NCBI GenBank assembly: GCA_005879675.1
Contig: VBJE01000230.1
Location: 1 to 9,204, forward strand
Reading direction: 5' to 3'
DNA length: 9,204 bases
Origin: Chloroflexota bacterium
GTDB taxonomy: Bacteria > Chloroflexota > Dormibacteria > Dormibacterales > Dormibacteraceae
The notes beneath the pieces were generated by a model. The model searched no databases, had not been told where the DNA came from, and was given only the letters and a program-made list of their open reading frames with translations. A program made the position numbers and the translations under genes. Below, piece after piece: positions 1 through 6,760 of the stretch. Within the stretch, counting starts at the first letter, position 1. Each line of letters begins with the position of its first letter.

Positions 1-46
1 GTTGCGCGCGTTAGTCCAAAGGCCCGGGGTCGACTAGGCTTTTGCT

Positions 47-1082
47 GTGGCGTCCGTCACCTACGAACACGTCACCAAGAAGTTCTCGACCGATAGCACG
101 GCCGTCGATGACCTCAGCCTGGAGATCCGCGACACCGAGTTCATGGTCCTGGTCGGGCCCTCCGGATGCGGCAAGTCGACCGCCCTCCGGATGCTGGCCG
201 GCCTCGAAGACATCACCGCCGGCCAGATCAAGATCGACGACCAGGTCGTCAACGAGATGCCGCCCCGCGACCGGGACGTGGCCATGGTCTTCCAGTCGTA
301 CGCGCTCTATCCGCACATGAGTGTGTTCGACAACATGGGCTTTGGCCTCAAGATGCGGGGGAGCGCCAGGTCCGAGATCAGTTCGCGGGTCAAGGAGGCG
401 GGCCGCATCCTCCGGCTGGACCAGCTTCTTGCCCGCAAGCCGCGTCAGCTCTCGGGCGGCCAACGGCAGCGCGTCGCGGTCGGACGCGCCATCGTCCGTC
501 AGCCTCGGGTCTTCCCTGGACGCCATGCTTCGAGTACAGACTCGGATCGAGCTGCAGAAGATGCACCAGCGGCTGGGCACTACCTTTATATATGTCACCC
601 ACGACCAGGTCGAGGCGATGACCATGGGCGACCGGATCGCGGTCATGAAGGACGGCGTCCTGCAGCAGGTTGCGCCGCCGCGGGAGATCTACGACGAACC
701 CGTGAACATGTATGTGGCCGGTTTCATCGGCAGCCCGCGCATGAACTTCCTGCCGGTCACGATCTCCGACCACAAGGCGAAGGCGTCGGGTCTCGAGCTC
801 AACCTGCCCAAGGCACCCGGCGTGGAGCGCGGCATTCTCGGTATCCGGCCTGAGCACTTTCTGCCGAATGTCTCCGGCGATGATGCCGCCATCGATCTCA
901 AGGTCGAGGTGCTCGAAGTCCTGGGCTCGGACCAGTACCTGTACGGCAAGGTCGGGTCGGACGACCTCATCGTGCGGGTCGATCCGCAGCTCAAGATCAG
1001 CGTGGGTGACCGCGTGCGCCTGGGGCTCAACATGCAGCGGCTGCACCTCTTCGACGCCGAGACCGAGAAGGCCCTCTTCTAG
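47..1082 (+). pseudogene. Sugar ABC transporter ATP-binding subunit (MalK/UgpC type), frameshifted, Walker B deleted
   Basis: This would be the cytoplasmic ATPase that powers a sugar or polyol ABC importer. From the GTG at 47 the frame encodes Walker A GPSGCGKST (residues 37-45), the Q-loop VFQSYALYPHM (Gln83) and the signature LSGGQRQR (135-142), then reads RAIVRQPRVF up to base 514. The expected hydrophobic-DEPLSN block (Walker B with its catalytic Glu) is absent. After a single extra C at 515 the family sequence resumes in another frame at 516 as LDAMLRVQTRIELQ. It continues through the H-loop YVTHDQ (His at 600-602) and a C-terminal TOBE-like region with the MalK-type LGIRPEH to TAG at 1080-1082. 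Alignment by eye to the family implies about 23 nt lost, which explains the frame change. The start is supported by an in-frame stop at 35-37; no clear ribosome site is visible. Without Walker B even a corrected frame would be ATPase-dead. Family assignment is firm; real mutation versus assembly error is open. Confidence 0.88.
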
Positions 1083-1091
1083 CGGACCTCG

Positions 1092-1772
1092 TCAGTGCTT
1101 GACGCGCCGCCTTTCGATCAGCTCGTCGGCGTCGAAGTCCGGAGAGCGCACCCAGCGCAGCAGGCTTTGTTCAGCGGCAATGACCCGCTCGGCGGCCGCC
1201 GGCAGCTCGGCGGCGATCTCGCGTGGGACCAGCAGCACACCGTGCTGGTCGGCGTGAATCAGGTCGCCTGGGCTGACGCGCAGCCCGCCCACCGTTACTG
1301 GCTCGCCGGCTGACTCCACGCGCACGTAGGCGTGGGACACGCCCGGTCCGCGGGCGAAGAAGTGGAAGCCCATTGCGCGCGCCTCCTTCAGGTCGCGGAC
1401 GCAGCCGTCGGTCACGCAGCCGGCGCACCCGAGGGCGCCGAAGATGGTGGCGTTCACCTCGCCCCACAGCGACCCGTGGCCCGGCGGCTCGTCCATGTCC
1501 TGCACCACCGCCACGCGCGGGCTCGCCACTTCGCGCACGTGCTGATAGAGCGCGGTTTGCTCGCCGCGCGCCTGGGCGCGCGCGCGGATGGTTGCGGTCG
1601 CCGCATAACCCACCATCGGCCCGAGATCGGGGAAGAGGCAGCGCACCTCCATCGACATGTAGCCCTCGTCCTGCGGACGGACCTCGAACGTCTCGATGGC
1701 GTTGCTCAGGGTGGGCGAGTCGAACTTCTTCAGCGCCTCCAGGACCGCGGGATCCAGGGGGTCGTCAGTACC
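1092..1772 (-). CDS. RraA-like / 4-hydroxy-4-methyl-2-oxoglutarate aldolase family protein, start unresolved
   Basis: Members of this fold are divalent-metal class II aldolases or oxaloacetate decarboxylases that yield pyruvate (HMG/CHA aldolase), or RNase E regulators (RraA). Visible family features are WGEVNATIFGALGCAG, TDGCVRDLKEA (the Arg-Asp pair that positions substrate and metal in HMG aldolase), FARGPG, and the closing GDLIHADQHGVLLVP. The first in-frame ATG is at 1658, but the same frame upstream reads LDPAVLEALKKFDSPTLSNA and then IETFEVRPQDEGY, the standard N-terminus of this family, so the gene begins near 1757-1772. Between that region and the in-frame TGA at 1796-1794 there is no ATG, GTG or TTG. 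Either a CTG (1775 or 1757) is used, or a base was gained in the TTTT run (1776-1779) so that the ATG at 1797 lost frame, or the start codon was mutated. It is the last gene of a leftward operon and ends 9 nt from the convergent ABC gene. The dicarboxylate or hydroxyacid aldolase role is inferred; the exact substrate is unknown. Confidence 0.85.
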   Translation of the reverse strand, partial: GTDDPLDPAVLEALKKFDSPTLSNAIETFEVRPQDEGYMSMEVRCLFPDLGPMVGYAATATIRARAQARGEQTALYQHVREVASPRVAVVQDMDEPPGHGSLWGEVNATIFGALGCAGCVTDGCVRDLKEARAMGFHFFARGPGVSHAYVRVESAGEPVTVGGLRVSPGDLIHADQHGVLLVPREIAAELPAAAERVIAAEQSLLRWVRSPDFDADELIERRRVKH

Positions 1773-1793
1773 CAGTTTTGGCGACCTCGCGCT

Positions 1794-1922
1794 TCATGCC
1801 GCGCAGCGCTTCGAGCACTCGGGCCCGACGTAGACCCCGTCCACACCCGGCACCGCCAGGATCTGGTCGAGGAAAGTGCCCACGGTCGGCTCGGCGCGCT
1901 CCCAGAGCTCGCGCAGCGTCAC
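1794..1922 (-). pseudogene. HpcH/HpaI-type aldolase remnant with internal deletion
   Basis: A 42-codon frame starts at GTG 1922, overlapping the dehydrogenase stop as GTGA, and ends at TGA 1796-1794. Residues 2-18 (TLRELWERAEPTVGTFL) look like the N-terminus of an HpcH/HpaI aldolase, the class II metal-dependent enzymes that split 2-oxo-hydroxy acids to pyruvate plus an aldehyde. Residues 18-34 (LDQILAVPGVDGVYVGP) look like a block that lies much later in that family, just before the usual D-L-S/A loop. The intervening part, which carries the catalytic and metal-binding residues and should be well over 100 residues, is missing. After GP the frame ends as ECSKRCAA. In the +1 frame the downstream DNA reads VLEALRGMKREVAKTGY and a stop at 1767, a plausible original C-terminus, which would make a second scar near 1820. 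The remnant cannot be catalytic. The assignment rests on motif memory, not alignment. Confidence 0.6.
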
Positions 1923-2896
1923 CTTCTCAGTCGAGCCCCGAGCCTGACCCCGTTGACGACGTTGGATGGCTCCTCGCCGTCCAAAACGCGGGTCAGGTTG
2001 TCGCGCACGACTTCCAGCACCCGTGCCTCCGCCTCCCGGGTGGCACCGCCGACGTGCGGGGACAGGAAGACGTTCTCCATTTGCCGAAGCGGGTTGTCGG
2101 TCGACGTCGGCTCCTGCTCGAAGACGTCCAGCGCGGCGCCACCCAGGTGCCCCGACTCGAGGGCGGCGACGAGTGCCTTCTCGTCCACCACTGGACCGCG
2201 CGAGGCGTTGATCAGATACGCCCCCTTCGGCATGCGCGTGAGCGCCTCGGCGTCGATGAGGTGGTGGGTCTCCTCGTTCAGAGGCACGTGTACGCAGACA
2301 ACGTCGGCGAGCTCGAGCAAGTCTCCGAACAAGACCCGCTCCACGCCCGGGAGGCTCTTCTCCACGACGTCCGCGCATAGCACGCGGGAGCCGAAAGAAA
2401 GCAGGCGGATGGCCAGCGCCGAACCCACGTTGCCCAGGCCCACGATGCCGACTGTGAGCGCGCCGAGCTCGCGTCCCATCATCTCGGGTTTGGGCCAGCC
2501 GCCCTCCCGCAACCGGTGATCCCCCCAGGAGCCCCGGCGGATCAGGTTCAGGATGGCCATGACTGTCCAGTCAGCCACGGCGTCCCGGTTGTAGCCTGCA
2601 GCGTTCGCGACGGCAATTCCGAACTCCGCCGCAGCGCGGTCATCGATGACGTCATAGCCGACCGAAGGCATTTGGATCAGCAGGCAATGGGGCATTCGTT
2701 GCAACACCTCGCGCGGCAGGCGGTGGGCGTGGCGCTTGTCCCCGATGACTAGCTCGGCGAGGGAGCACTCACGGAGCACCGCATCGGGAGCTGGTGGGTC
2801 GGGGACGGTCACGACCTCCACTGAATGGCGGCCGGACAAGAGGTCTTCGACCTGCTTTTTCGAATAAGGAGACAGGCAGACGACGCGGGCGGGCAC
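1919..2896 (-). CDS. D-2-hydroxyacid dehydrogenase family protein (NAD-dependent)
   Basis: This 325-residue cytoplasmic oxidoreductase interconverts a 2-oxoacid and a D-2-hydroxyacid (phosphoglycerate, glyoxylate/hydroxypyruvate or lactate dehydrogenase superfamily). The Rossmann motif GLGNVG is at 153-158, with an acidic residue (Asp176) after the second strand, which favours NAD over NADP. The catalytic set is complete: Arg233 in NASRGPVVDE, Glu262 in FEQEP and His281 in SPHVGG. Length is normal for the short members; there is no C-terminal ACT domain as in long SerA. The start is GTG at 2896, only 34 nt from the divergent SDR start, and its ribosome site is weak. The stop overlaps the aldolase remnant by 4 nt, so it heads a leftward operon with two pyruvate-type aldolases. 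A role in hydroxy-acid or sugar-acid catabolism is more likely than serine biosynthesis. Substrate is not determinable. Confidence 0.92.
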   Translation of the reverse strand: MPARVVCLSPYSKKQVEDLLSGRHSVEVVTVPDPPAPDAVLRECSLAELVIGDKRHAHRLPREVLQRMPHCLLIQMPSVGYDVIDDRAAAEFGIAVANAAGYNRDAVADWTVMAILNLIRRGSWGDHRLREGGWPKPEMMGRELGALTVGIVGLGNVGSALAIRLLSFGSRVLCADVVEKSLPGVERVLFGDLLELADVVCVHVPLNEETHHLIDAEALTRMPKGAYLINASRGPVVDEKALVAALESGHLGGAALDVFEQEPTSTDNPLRQMENVFLSPHVGGATREAEARVLEVVRDNLTRVLDGEEPSNVVNGVRLGARLRR

Positions 2897-2916
2897 CGGC
2901 CGTCAGGCTATCACTT

Positions 2917-2922
2917 AGGAGG
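2917..2922 (+). promoter_or_regulatory. Shine-Dalgarno AGGAGG deciding the SDR start
   Basis: A perfect AGGAGG lies 8 nt before the ATG at 2931 but only 2 nt before the upstream in-frame ATG at 2925. The spacing favours 2931, giving a protein that begins MGSITKVALVTGG. Only 34 nt separate this start from the divergent GTG at 2896, so promoters for both directions must lie within the neighbouring coding sequence. Confidence 0.8.
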
Positions 2923-2930
2923 AGATGAGC

Positions 2931-3689
2931 ATGGGTTCGATCACCAAGGTCGCCCTCGTCACGGGCGGCGGGTCCGGAATTGGAAAGGCTGTCGCGCTCG
3001 CCCTCGCTGGCGAAGGCTATGCGGTCGTCGTGGCCGGTCGCCGCGAGGAGCCTTTGCAGGCAACGGTGGCGGAGGGGTCGAAGCTGGGCGCGCGCGTGCT
3101 GAGCGTTCCGACCGATGTCGGCGACCCGCAGTCGGTGAAGGCTCTTTTCGCCCGGACTGTCGAGGCGTTCGGCCGGTTGGACCTCCTGTTCAACAACGCA
3201 GGTTCAGGGGCTCCGCCCGTGCCGCTCGAAGACGTTACCTTCGAACAATGGAAATCGGTCGTCGATGCAAATCTCACCGGTGCGTTTCTCTGCACCCAAG
3301 AGGCGATCAAGGTCATGAAGAGCCAGCAGCCGCGCGGGGGGCGGATCGTCAACAACGGCTCCATATCCGCCCACGCCCCGCGGCCGCACTCCGCGCCGTA
3401 CACCGCGACCAAGCACGCGATCACCGGCTTGACGAAGTCGACTTCGCTGGATGGCCGCAAGTACGACATCGCCTGCGGCCAGATCGACATCGGCAACGCC
3501 GCCACCGAGATGACCCAGGGCATGGTGAAGGGCGTCCCTCAAGCGAATGATGAGATCGCAGTCGAGCCGCGAATCGAGCTCGAGCACGTGGCACGCGCGG
3601 TTCTTTACATGGTCGGCCTCCCGCTCGAAGCCAACGTCCAGTTCATGACCGTGATGGCGACGAAGATGCCGTTCATCGGTCGGGGATAA
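2931..3689 (+). CDS. Short-chain dehydrogenase/reductase (classical SDR, NADP-type)
   Basis: This 252-residue oxidoreductase probably acts on a hydroxy/keto intermediate of the CoA operon it leads. Classical SDR motifs are all present: TGGGSGIG (11-18), NNAG (88-91), Asn114, Ser144, Tyr157 and Lys161 (YTATK). The second strand ends AGRREE, basic residues that favour NADP(H). Two features mark a distinct subfamily. The usual PG motif after the active site is replaced by ACGQIDIGNAATEM, and the C-terminus ends FMTVMATKMPFIGRG instead of the common cofactor-side DGG tail. The start at 2931 is chosen over 2925 because of the AGGAGG spacing. It is followed after 13 nt by the CoA-transferase, so the two are probably co-transcribed. 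Family certain, substrate unknown. Confidence 0.93.
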   Translation: MGSITKVALVTGGGSGIGKAVALALAGEGYAVVVAGRREEPLQATVAEGSKLGARVLSVPTDVGDPQSVKALFARTVEAFGRLDLLFNNAGSGAPPVPLEDVTFEQWKSVVDANLTGAFLCTQEAIKVMKSQQPRGGRIVNNGSISAHAPRPHSAPYTATKHAITGLTKSTSLDGRKYDIACGQIDIGNAATEMTQGMVKGVPQANDEIAVEPRIELEHVARAVLYMVGLPLEANVQFMTVMATKMPFIGRG

Positions 3690-3702
3690 CATCGACGCCC
3701 GG

Positions 3703-4899
3703 ATGACGACGCATCCCCTGACCGGAACCCGTGTGATCGAGGTTGGCAACTACATGGCCGGCCCGTTCTGCGCGATGCAGCTGGCCGATCTGGGCGCTGA
3801 CGTGATCAAGGTCGAGAATCCGGATGGCGGCGACACCGCGCGCGACTCGGCGCCCTTCCTGGACGGAGAGTCATCGCCGTTCATGAGGCTCAACCGGAAC
3901 AAGCGCTCAATCGCGATCGACCTCAAGGCCGCCGAAGGCAAGGAGCTCTTCCACGAGCTGGTCCAGGGCGCGGACGTCATGGTCGAGAACCTGCGGCCGG
4001 GCACCATGGCCGACCTCGAGCTGGACTACCAGCGCCTCTCGACGCTCAATCCAGGCCTGGTCTATGTCGCAGCCTCGGGCTGGGGCCAGACCGGTCCTTA
4101 CTCTCAACTGGCGGGGCTGGACATCATGGCCCAGGCGATGAGCGGGCTGATGTCGATCACTGGCGAGCCAAACGGCAACCCGGTCAAGGTGGGCGTGCCG
4201 ATCTGCGATCTGGTCTGCGCGCTGTATGGCACGATAGGCGCCCTCGCCGCACTGCATGTACGCGAGCGGACCGGTCGAGGGCAGTTCATCGACGTGTCGC
4301 TCTTCGAGGCGGGCGTTTCGCTGGAGGTGTGGGAGGCAGGGCGCTACTTCGCGACTGGCGAGGTCCCAGGCCCGTTGGGTTCGGCCCACCAGGCCGCGGC
4401 GCCATATCAGGCGGTCCGCGCCGCCGACGGCTACTTCACCGTCGGCGCAACCACGCCACGCAACTGGCGGTCGTTCTGTGACGCGCTCGGCCACGCGGAA
4501 TGGGCGGACGATGGGCGTTTCCAGGACAACCCCTCGCGCCACGCGCGCCGGGACGTCCTGATCCCGATGATCGAGCAGGTGACGTCGCGCGAAACGCGCG
4601 GGCACTGGGTATCGCGGCTGCAGGAGGCGGGCGTGCCCTGCGCCGAGATCCAGACATACGACCAGGTGTTCAACGACCCGCAGCTGCAGGCGCGCGACTT
4701 CTTCTGGCAAGGACGGCATTCGAAGCTGGGCGACATCGAGCAGATCGGCTCGCCGATCCATTTCTCGGACACGCCGGTATGGCAAGGGCGGGCCGGCCCG
4801 GGACTCGGGGAGCACACTTCGGAGGTGCTGCGCGCGCTGGGGAGGACGGACGCCGAGATCTCCGAGCTCAAGGCCAAGGGCGTCCTCGGAGGGACATGA
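3703..4899 (+). CDS. CaiB/BaiF family (family III) CoA-transferase
   Basis: This 398-residue enzyme moves CoA from an acyl-CoA donor to a carboxylic acid through a covalent aspartyl intermediate (family of formyl-CoA:oxalate, carnitine and succinyl-CoA:carboxylate CoA-transferases). The N-terminus GTRVIEVGNYMAGPFCAMQL with ADLGADVIKVENPDGGD is characteristic. NRNKRSIAIDLK (64-75), MVENLRPG (93-100) and the GRGQFIDVSLFE block follow. VGVPICDL places an Asp at residue 169, the same number as the catalytic Asp of formyl-CoA transferase. Length is typical and no truncation is seen. It starts 13 nt after the SDR with only a weak upstream GGGGA, and its TGA overlaps the crotonase ATG. It is likely the activation step of the pathway, giving the CoA thioester used by the next gene product. 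The donor and acid are unknown. Confidence 0.94.
   Translation: MTTHPLTGTRVIEVGNYMAGPFCAMQLADLGADVIKVENPDGGDTARDSAPFLDGESSPFMRLNRNKRSIAIDLKAAEGKELFHELVQGADVMVENLRPGTMADLELDYQRLSTLNPGLVYVAASGWGQTGPYSQLAGLDIMAQAMSGLMSITGEPNGNPVKVGVPICDLVCALYGTIGALAALHVRERTGRGQFIDVSLFEAGVSLEVWEAGRYFATGEVPGPLGSAHQAAAPYQAVRAADGYFTVGATTPRNWRSFCDALGHAEWADDGRFQDNPSRHARRDVLIPMIEQVTSRETRGHWVSRLQEAGVPCAEIQTYDQVFNDPQLQARDFFWQGRHSKLGDIEQIGSPIHFSDTPVWQGRAGPGLGEHTSEVLRALGRTDAEISELKAKGVLGGT
4896..4899 (+). promoter_or_regulatory. ATGA start/stop overlap coupling CoA-transferase and crotonase
   Basis: The stop of the CoA-transferase (TGA 4897-4899) and the start of the crotonase gene (ATG 4896-4898) share bases, with GGAGGG at 4888-4893 inside the upstream gene. 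This arrangement usually implies translational coupling and matched expression. Confidence 0.75.
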
Positions 4900-5690
4900 G
4901 CGAGCCGGAACTCCTGGAGGAGCGCCGTGGAGAATCGGGCGAGATCGTATGGCTGACGCTCAACCGCCCGCAGGCTCGCAACGCTCTCACCTTCCCCATG
5001 TACGACCGCATCGGCGAGGTTTGCCACGAGGTCAACGCAGACCCGTCGGTCCGAACTGTCGTGTTCATAGGCGCCGGTGGGCGTGCGTTTGCAGCGGGCA
5101 CGGACATCTCGCAGTTCCGAGCCTTCGACAAGGAGGAGGACGCGCTCGCCTACGAGGAGCGGATGGACCGCGTGCTGGGTGCGCTGGAAAGCGTGCGCGT
5201 GCCGACAATCGCGGCCATCGCGGGGGCGTGCACCGGCGGTGCCGCCGGTATCGCGGCCGCCTGTGACCTGCGCATCTGCACTCCGTCGCTCAAGTTCGGA
5301 TTTCCGATCGCACGCACGCTCGGAAACACACTCTCAATGGCCAACTTCGTGCGCCTGACGATGCTGATCGGCGCCGCGCGCGCTAAGGAGCTGATCTTCA
5401 TGGCGCGACTTGTGGGCGCCGACGAGGCGGCGGCGATCGGGTTGGCGAACGAGGTGGTCCCATCGGAAGAGGCGCTGGAGAAGCGGGTTATGGAGATCTG
5501 CTCCACGGTCTCCGCACATGCACCGCTCACGCTGGAGACGGCCAAGGAGGCGCTTCGCCGTATCCGCGTGCAGATGACGCCGCGGGACGGGGGTTCGGAC
5601 CTGCTGATAAGGGCCTACATGAGCGAAGACTTCCGAGAGGGGATCGACGCATTCTTCGCCAAGCGCCCGGCCCGGTGGAAGGGCCGCTAG
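4896..5690 (+). CDS. Crotonase-fold (enoyl-CoA hydratase/isomerase family) protein lacking both canonical catalytic Glu
   Basis: This 264-residue protein binds an acyl-CoA and stabilises a thioester enolate in the crotonase oxyanion hole. The fold is shown by VWLTLNRPQARNALTF (18-33), the first oxyanion region GRAFAAGTDISQF (62-74) and the second, CTGGAAGIAAACDLRI (112-127). The C-terminal half carries LIGAARAKELIFMARLVGADEA and the hydratase-like AIGLANEVV. Aligning on the invariant CD (123-124) against rat mitochondrial hydratase puts Gly118 at the Glu144 site and Ile138 at the Glu164 site (here FGFPIARTLGN), so both hydration glutamates are missing. Simple hydratase activity is therefore doubtful. 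Isomerase, decarboxylase, hydrolase or C-C lyase chemistry on a CoA ester are alternatives. The ATG overlaps the CoA-transferase stop (ATGA, 4896-4899), and GGAGGG (4888-4893) sits just upstream, so the two are translationally coupled. The fold is certain; the reaction is not. Confidence 0.92.
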   Translation: MSEPELLEERRGESGEIVWLTLNRPQARNALTFPMYDRIGEVCHEVNADPSVRTVVFIGAGGRAFAAGTDISQFRAFDKEEDALAYEERMDRVLGALESVRVPTIAAIAGACTGGAAGIAAACDLRICTPSLKFGFPIARTLGNTLSMANFVRLTMLIGAARAKELIFMARLVGADEAAAIGLANEVVPSEEALEKRVMEICSTVSAHAPLTLETAKEALRRIRVQMTPRDGGSDLLIRAYMSEDFREGIDAFFAKRPARWKGR

Positions 5691-5793
5691 ACCTTGATGC
5701 TCGTCCAACCGGCGGGTCCGATCCCGACGCGTTTGGCCGCGACGGCGGAAGGCAAATCGTAGGAGCGACGTCTCTCTGACGCGCTAAATTCTG

Positions 5794-6552
5794 TTAGTCG
5801 AAGTAGATGCCGCCATTGACGTCCATCACTTCGCCGGTCACATAGCTGGCCTCTTCCGAGGCTAGGAAGAGCGCCGCGCTAGCAACATCTTCTGGTACCC
5901 CGCTTCGCCGCACAGGCGCCGTAGTCGAAATGGTGCGGTCGAGCTCGGCCTCCTGCTTAGGGTCGAGTGCCTTGGTTGCGATGCCCGTGAGAATGAACCC
6001 AGGCGCAATCGCGTTGCTAGTGATGCCATAAGGACCGAGCTCACGGGCCGCAGCTTGGCAAAGCCCAATCACACCCGCCTTGCTGGCGGCGTAATGGGCA
6101 GTCCCGATGATCCCCCCTCCCTGCTTGCCGGCGACGCTGGAGATCCAAATGACCCGGCCCCAACGGCGAGCCATCATTCCTGCGACTACGGCTCTGAGGC
6201 AAACAAAGCCTCCCCGAAGGTTGATTGAGAGCAGCCTGTCGAAGTCATCGGTCGAGAGCTCCCAAATGGGCATGCGCTGCGTTACGCCTGCGTTGTTGAC
6301 GAGGATGTCGACAGGTCCCACCTCATGCACCGCGGCCTGAACTGAGCTCTCGTCAGTCACGTCCATGAATATGGCACGGCCCGCGGCTCCGATCGCCGCA
6401 GCGTTGCGGGTGACGCCATCGATGTCAATGTCGCCTAGCACGACCTCGGCGCCAGCCGTTGCCAAAGCACGGGCGATCGCATTTCCCAGTCCGGTTGCAG
6501 AGCCCGCGCCGGTGACCAACGCGACCTTGCCGACGAGCGTCACACCTGACAT
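5794..6552 (-). CDS. Short-chain dehydrogenase/reductase (classical SDR, NAD-type)
   Basis: This 252-residue classical SDR reduces or oxidises a keto/hydroxy group (FabG or glucose-dehydrogenase-like). Motifs are the glycine-rich TGAGSATGLG (15-24, with three residues between the last Gly pair and the first), NNAG (86-89), Asn111, Ser139, Tyr154 and Lys158 (YAASK), and the PG loop AIAPGFILTG (181-190). Asp41 after the second strand (LGDID) points to NAD(H). Ser to Tyr spacing is 15 instead of the usual 13, a two-residue insertion in KQGGGIIGTAHY. The C-terminus VTGEVMDVNGGIYFD is standard. It converges on the crotonase gene across 103 nt and is divergent from the nitroreductase gene. It belongs to a different SDR subfamily from the one at 2931, with different cofactor preference. 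No strong ribosome site precedes the ATG. Substrate unknown. Confidence 0.93.
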   Translation of the reverse strand: MSGVTLVGKVALVTGAGSATGLGNAIARALATAGAEVVLGDIDIDGVTRNAAAIGAAGRAIFMDVTDESSVQAAVHEVGPVDILVNNAGVTQRMPIWELSTDDFDRLLSINLRGGFVCLRAVVAGMMARRWGRVIWISSVAGKQGGGIIGTAHYAASKAGVIGLCQAAARELGPYGITSNAIAPGFILTGIATKALDPKQEAELDRTISTTAPVRRSGVPEDVASAALFLASEEASYVTGEVMDVNGGIYFD

Positions 6553-6705
6553 CTTATGTATCGCCCGACGTCAGTCTCAAGAACCTGAATTCGATTAGTG
6601 ACCGGTATGGCGCTGATCGGACTGCTGACGCCGTGGGCGGCGCTCTGGCCGAAATCCGGTCTGTGAACGCGGGTGCGTCCATTGTTCATCACCACGGCAT
6701 TCAGT

Positions 6706-6745
6706 TCGAAGCGGGCGCCACTCGCCGCTCTTGCGAGCCCTTCGA
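6706..6745. repeat. Inverted repeat upstream of the nitroreductase gene
   Basis: TCGAAGCGGGC (6706-6716) and GCCCTTCGA (6737-6745) form a nine-pair stem with a 2-nt bulge and a 20-nt spacer. The right arm runs into the GAGGAAG ribosome site (6744-6750) of the gene at 6761. It could be an operator or an RNA hairpin that masks the ribosome site. In GC-rich DNA a chance repeat of this size is also possible. The rest of the 208-nt divergent gap (6553-6760) shows no convincing promoter boxes. Confidence 0.3.
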
Positions 6746-6760
6746 GGAAGATTATCTGAC

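Noticed and set aside
1..46. Possible end of an upstream gene at the left edge (stop at 12-14 or 35-37).
   Set aside because: Too little sequence to support any product.
583..594. A/T-rich patch (TTTATATAT) in the ABC gene, considered as a promoter -10 or insertion scar.
   Set aside because: It encodes the normal family residues T-F-I-Y-V before the H-loop in the correct frame, so it is just unusual codon choice.
5691..5793. Possible terminator between the converging crotonase and SDR genes.
   Set aside because: Only a weak CGGG/CCCG stem and no T-tract were found. The CCCGACGCGT stretch also seen near 7374 is too short to count as a repeat family.
6598..6670. Short GTG-started frame in the divergent gap reading VTGMALIGLLTPWAALWPKSGL.
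   Set aside because: Only 22 codons, no ribosome site, no recognisable family. Hydrophobic short frames are common by chance in GC-rich DNA.
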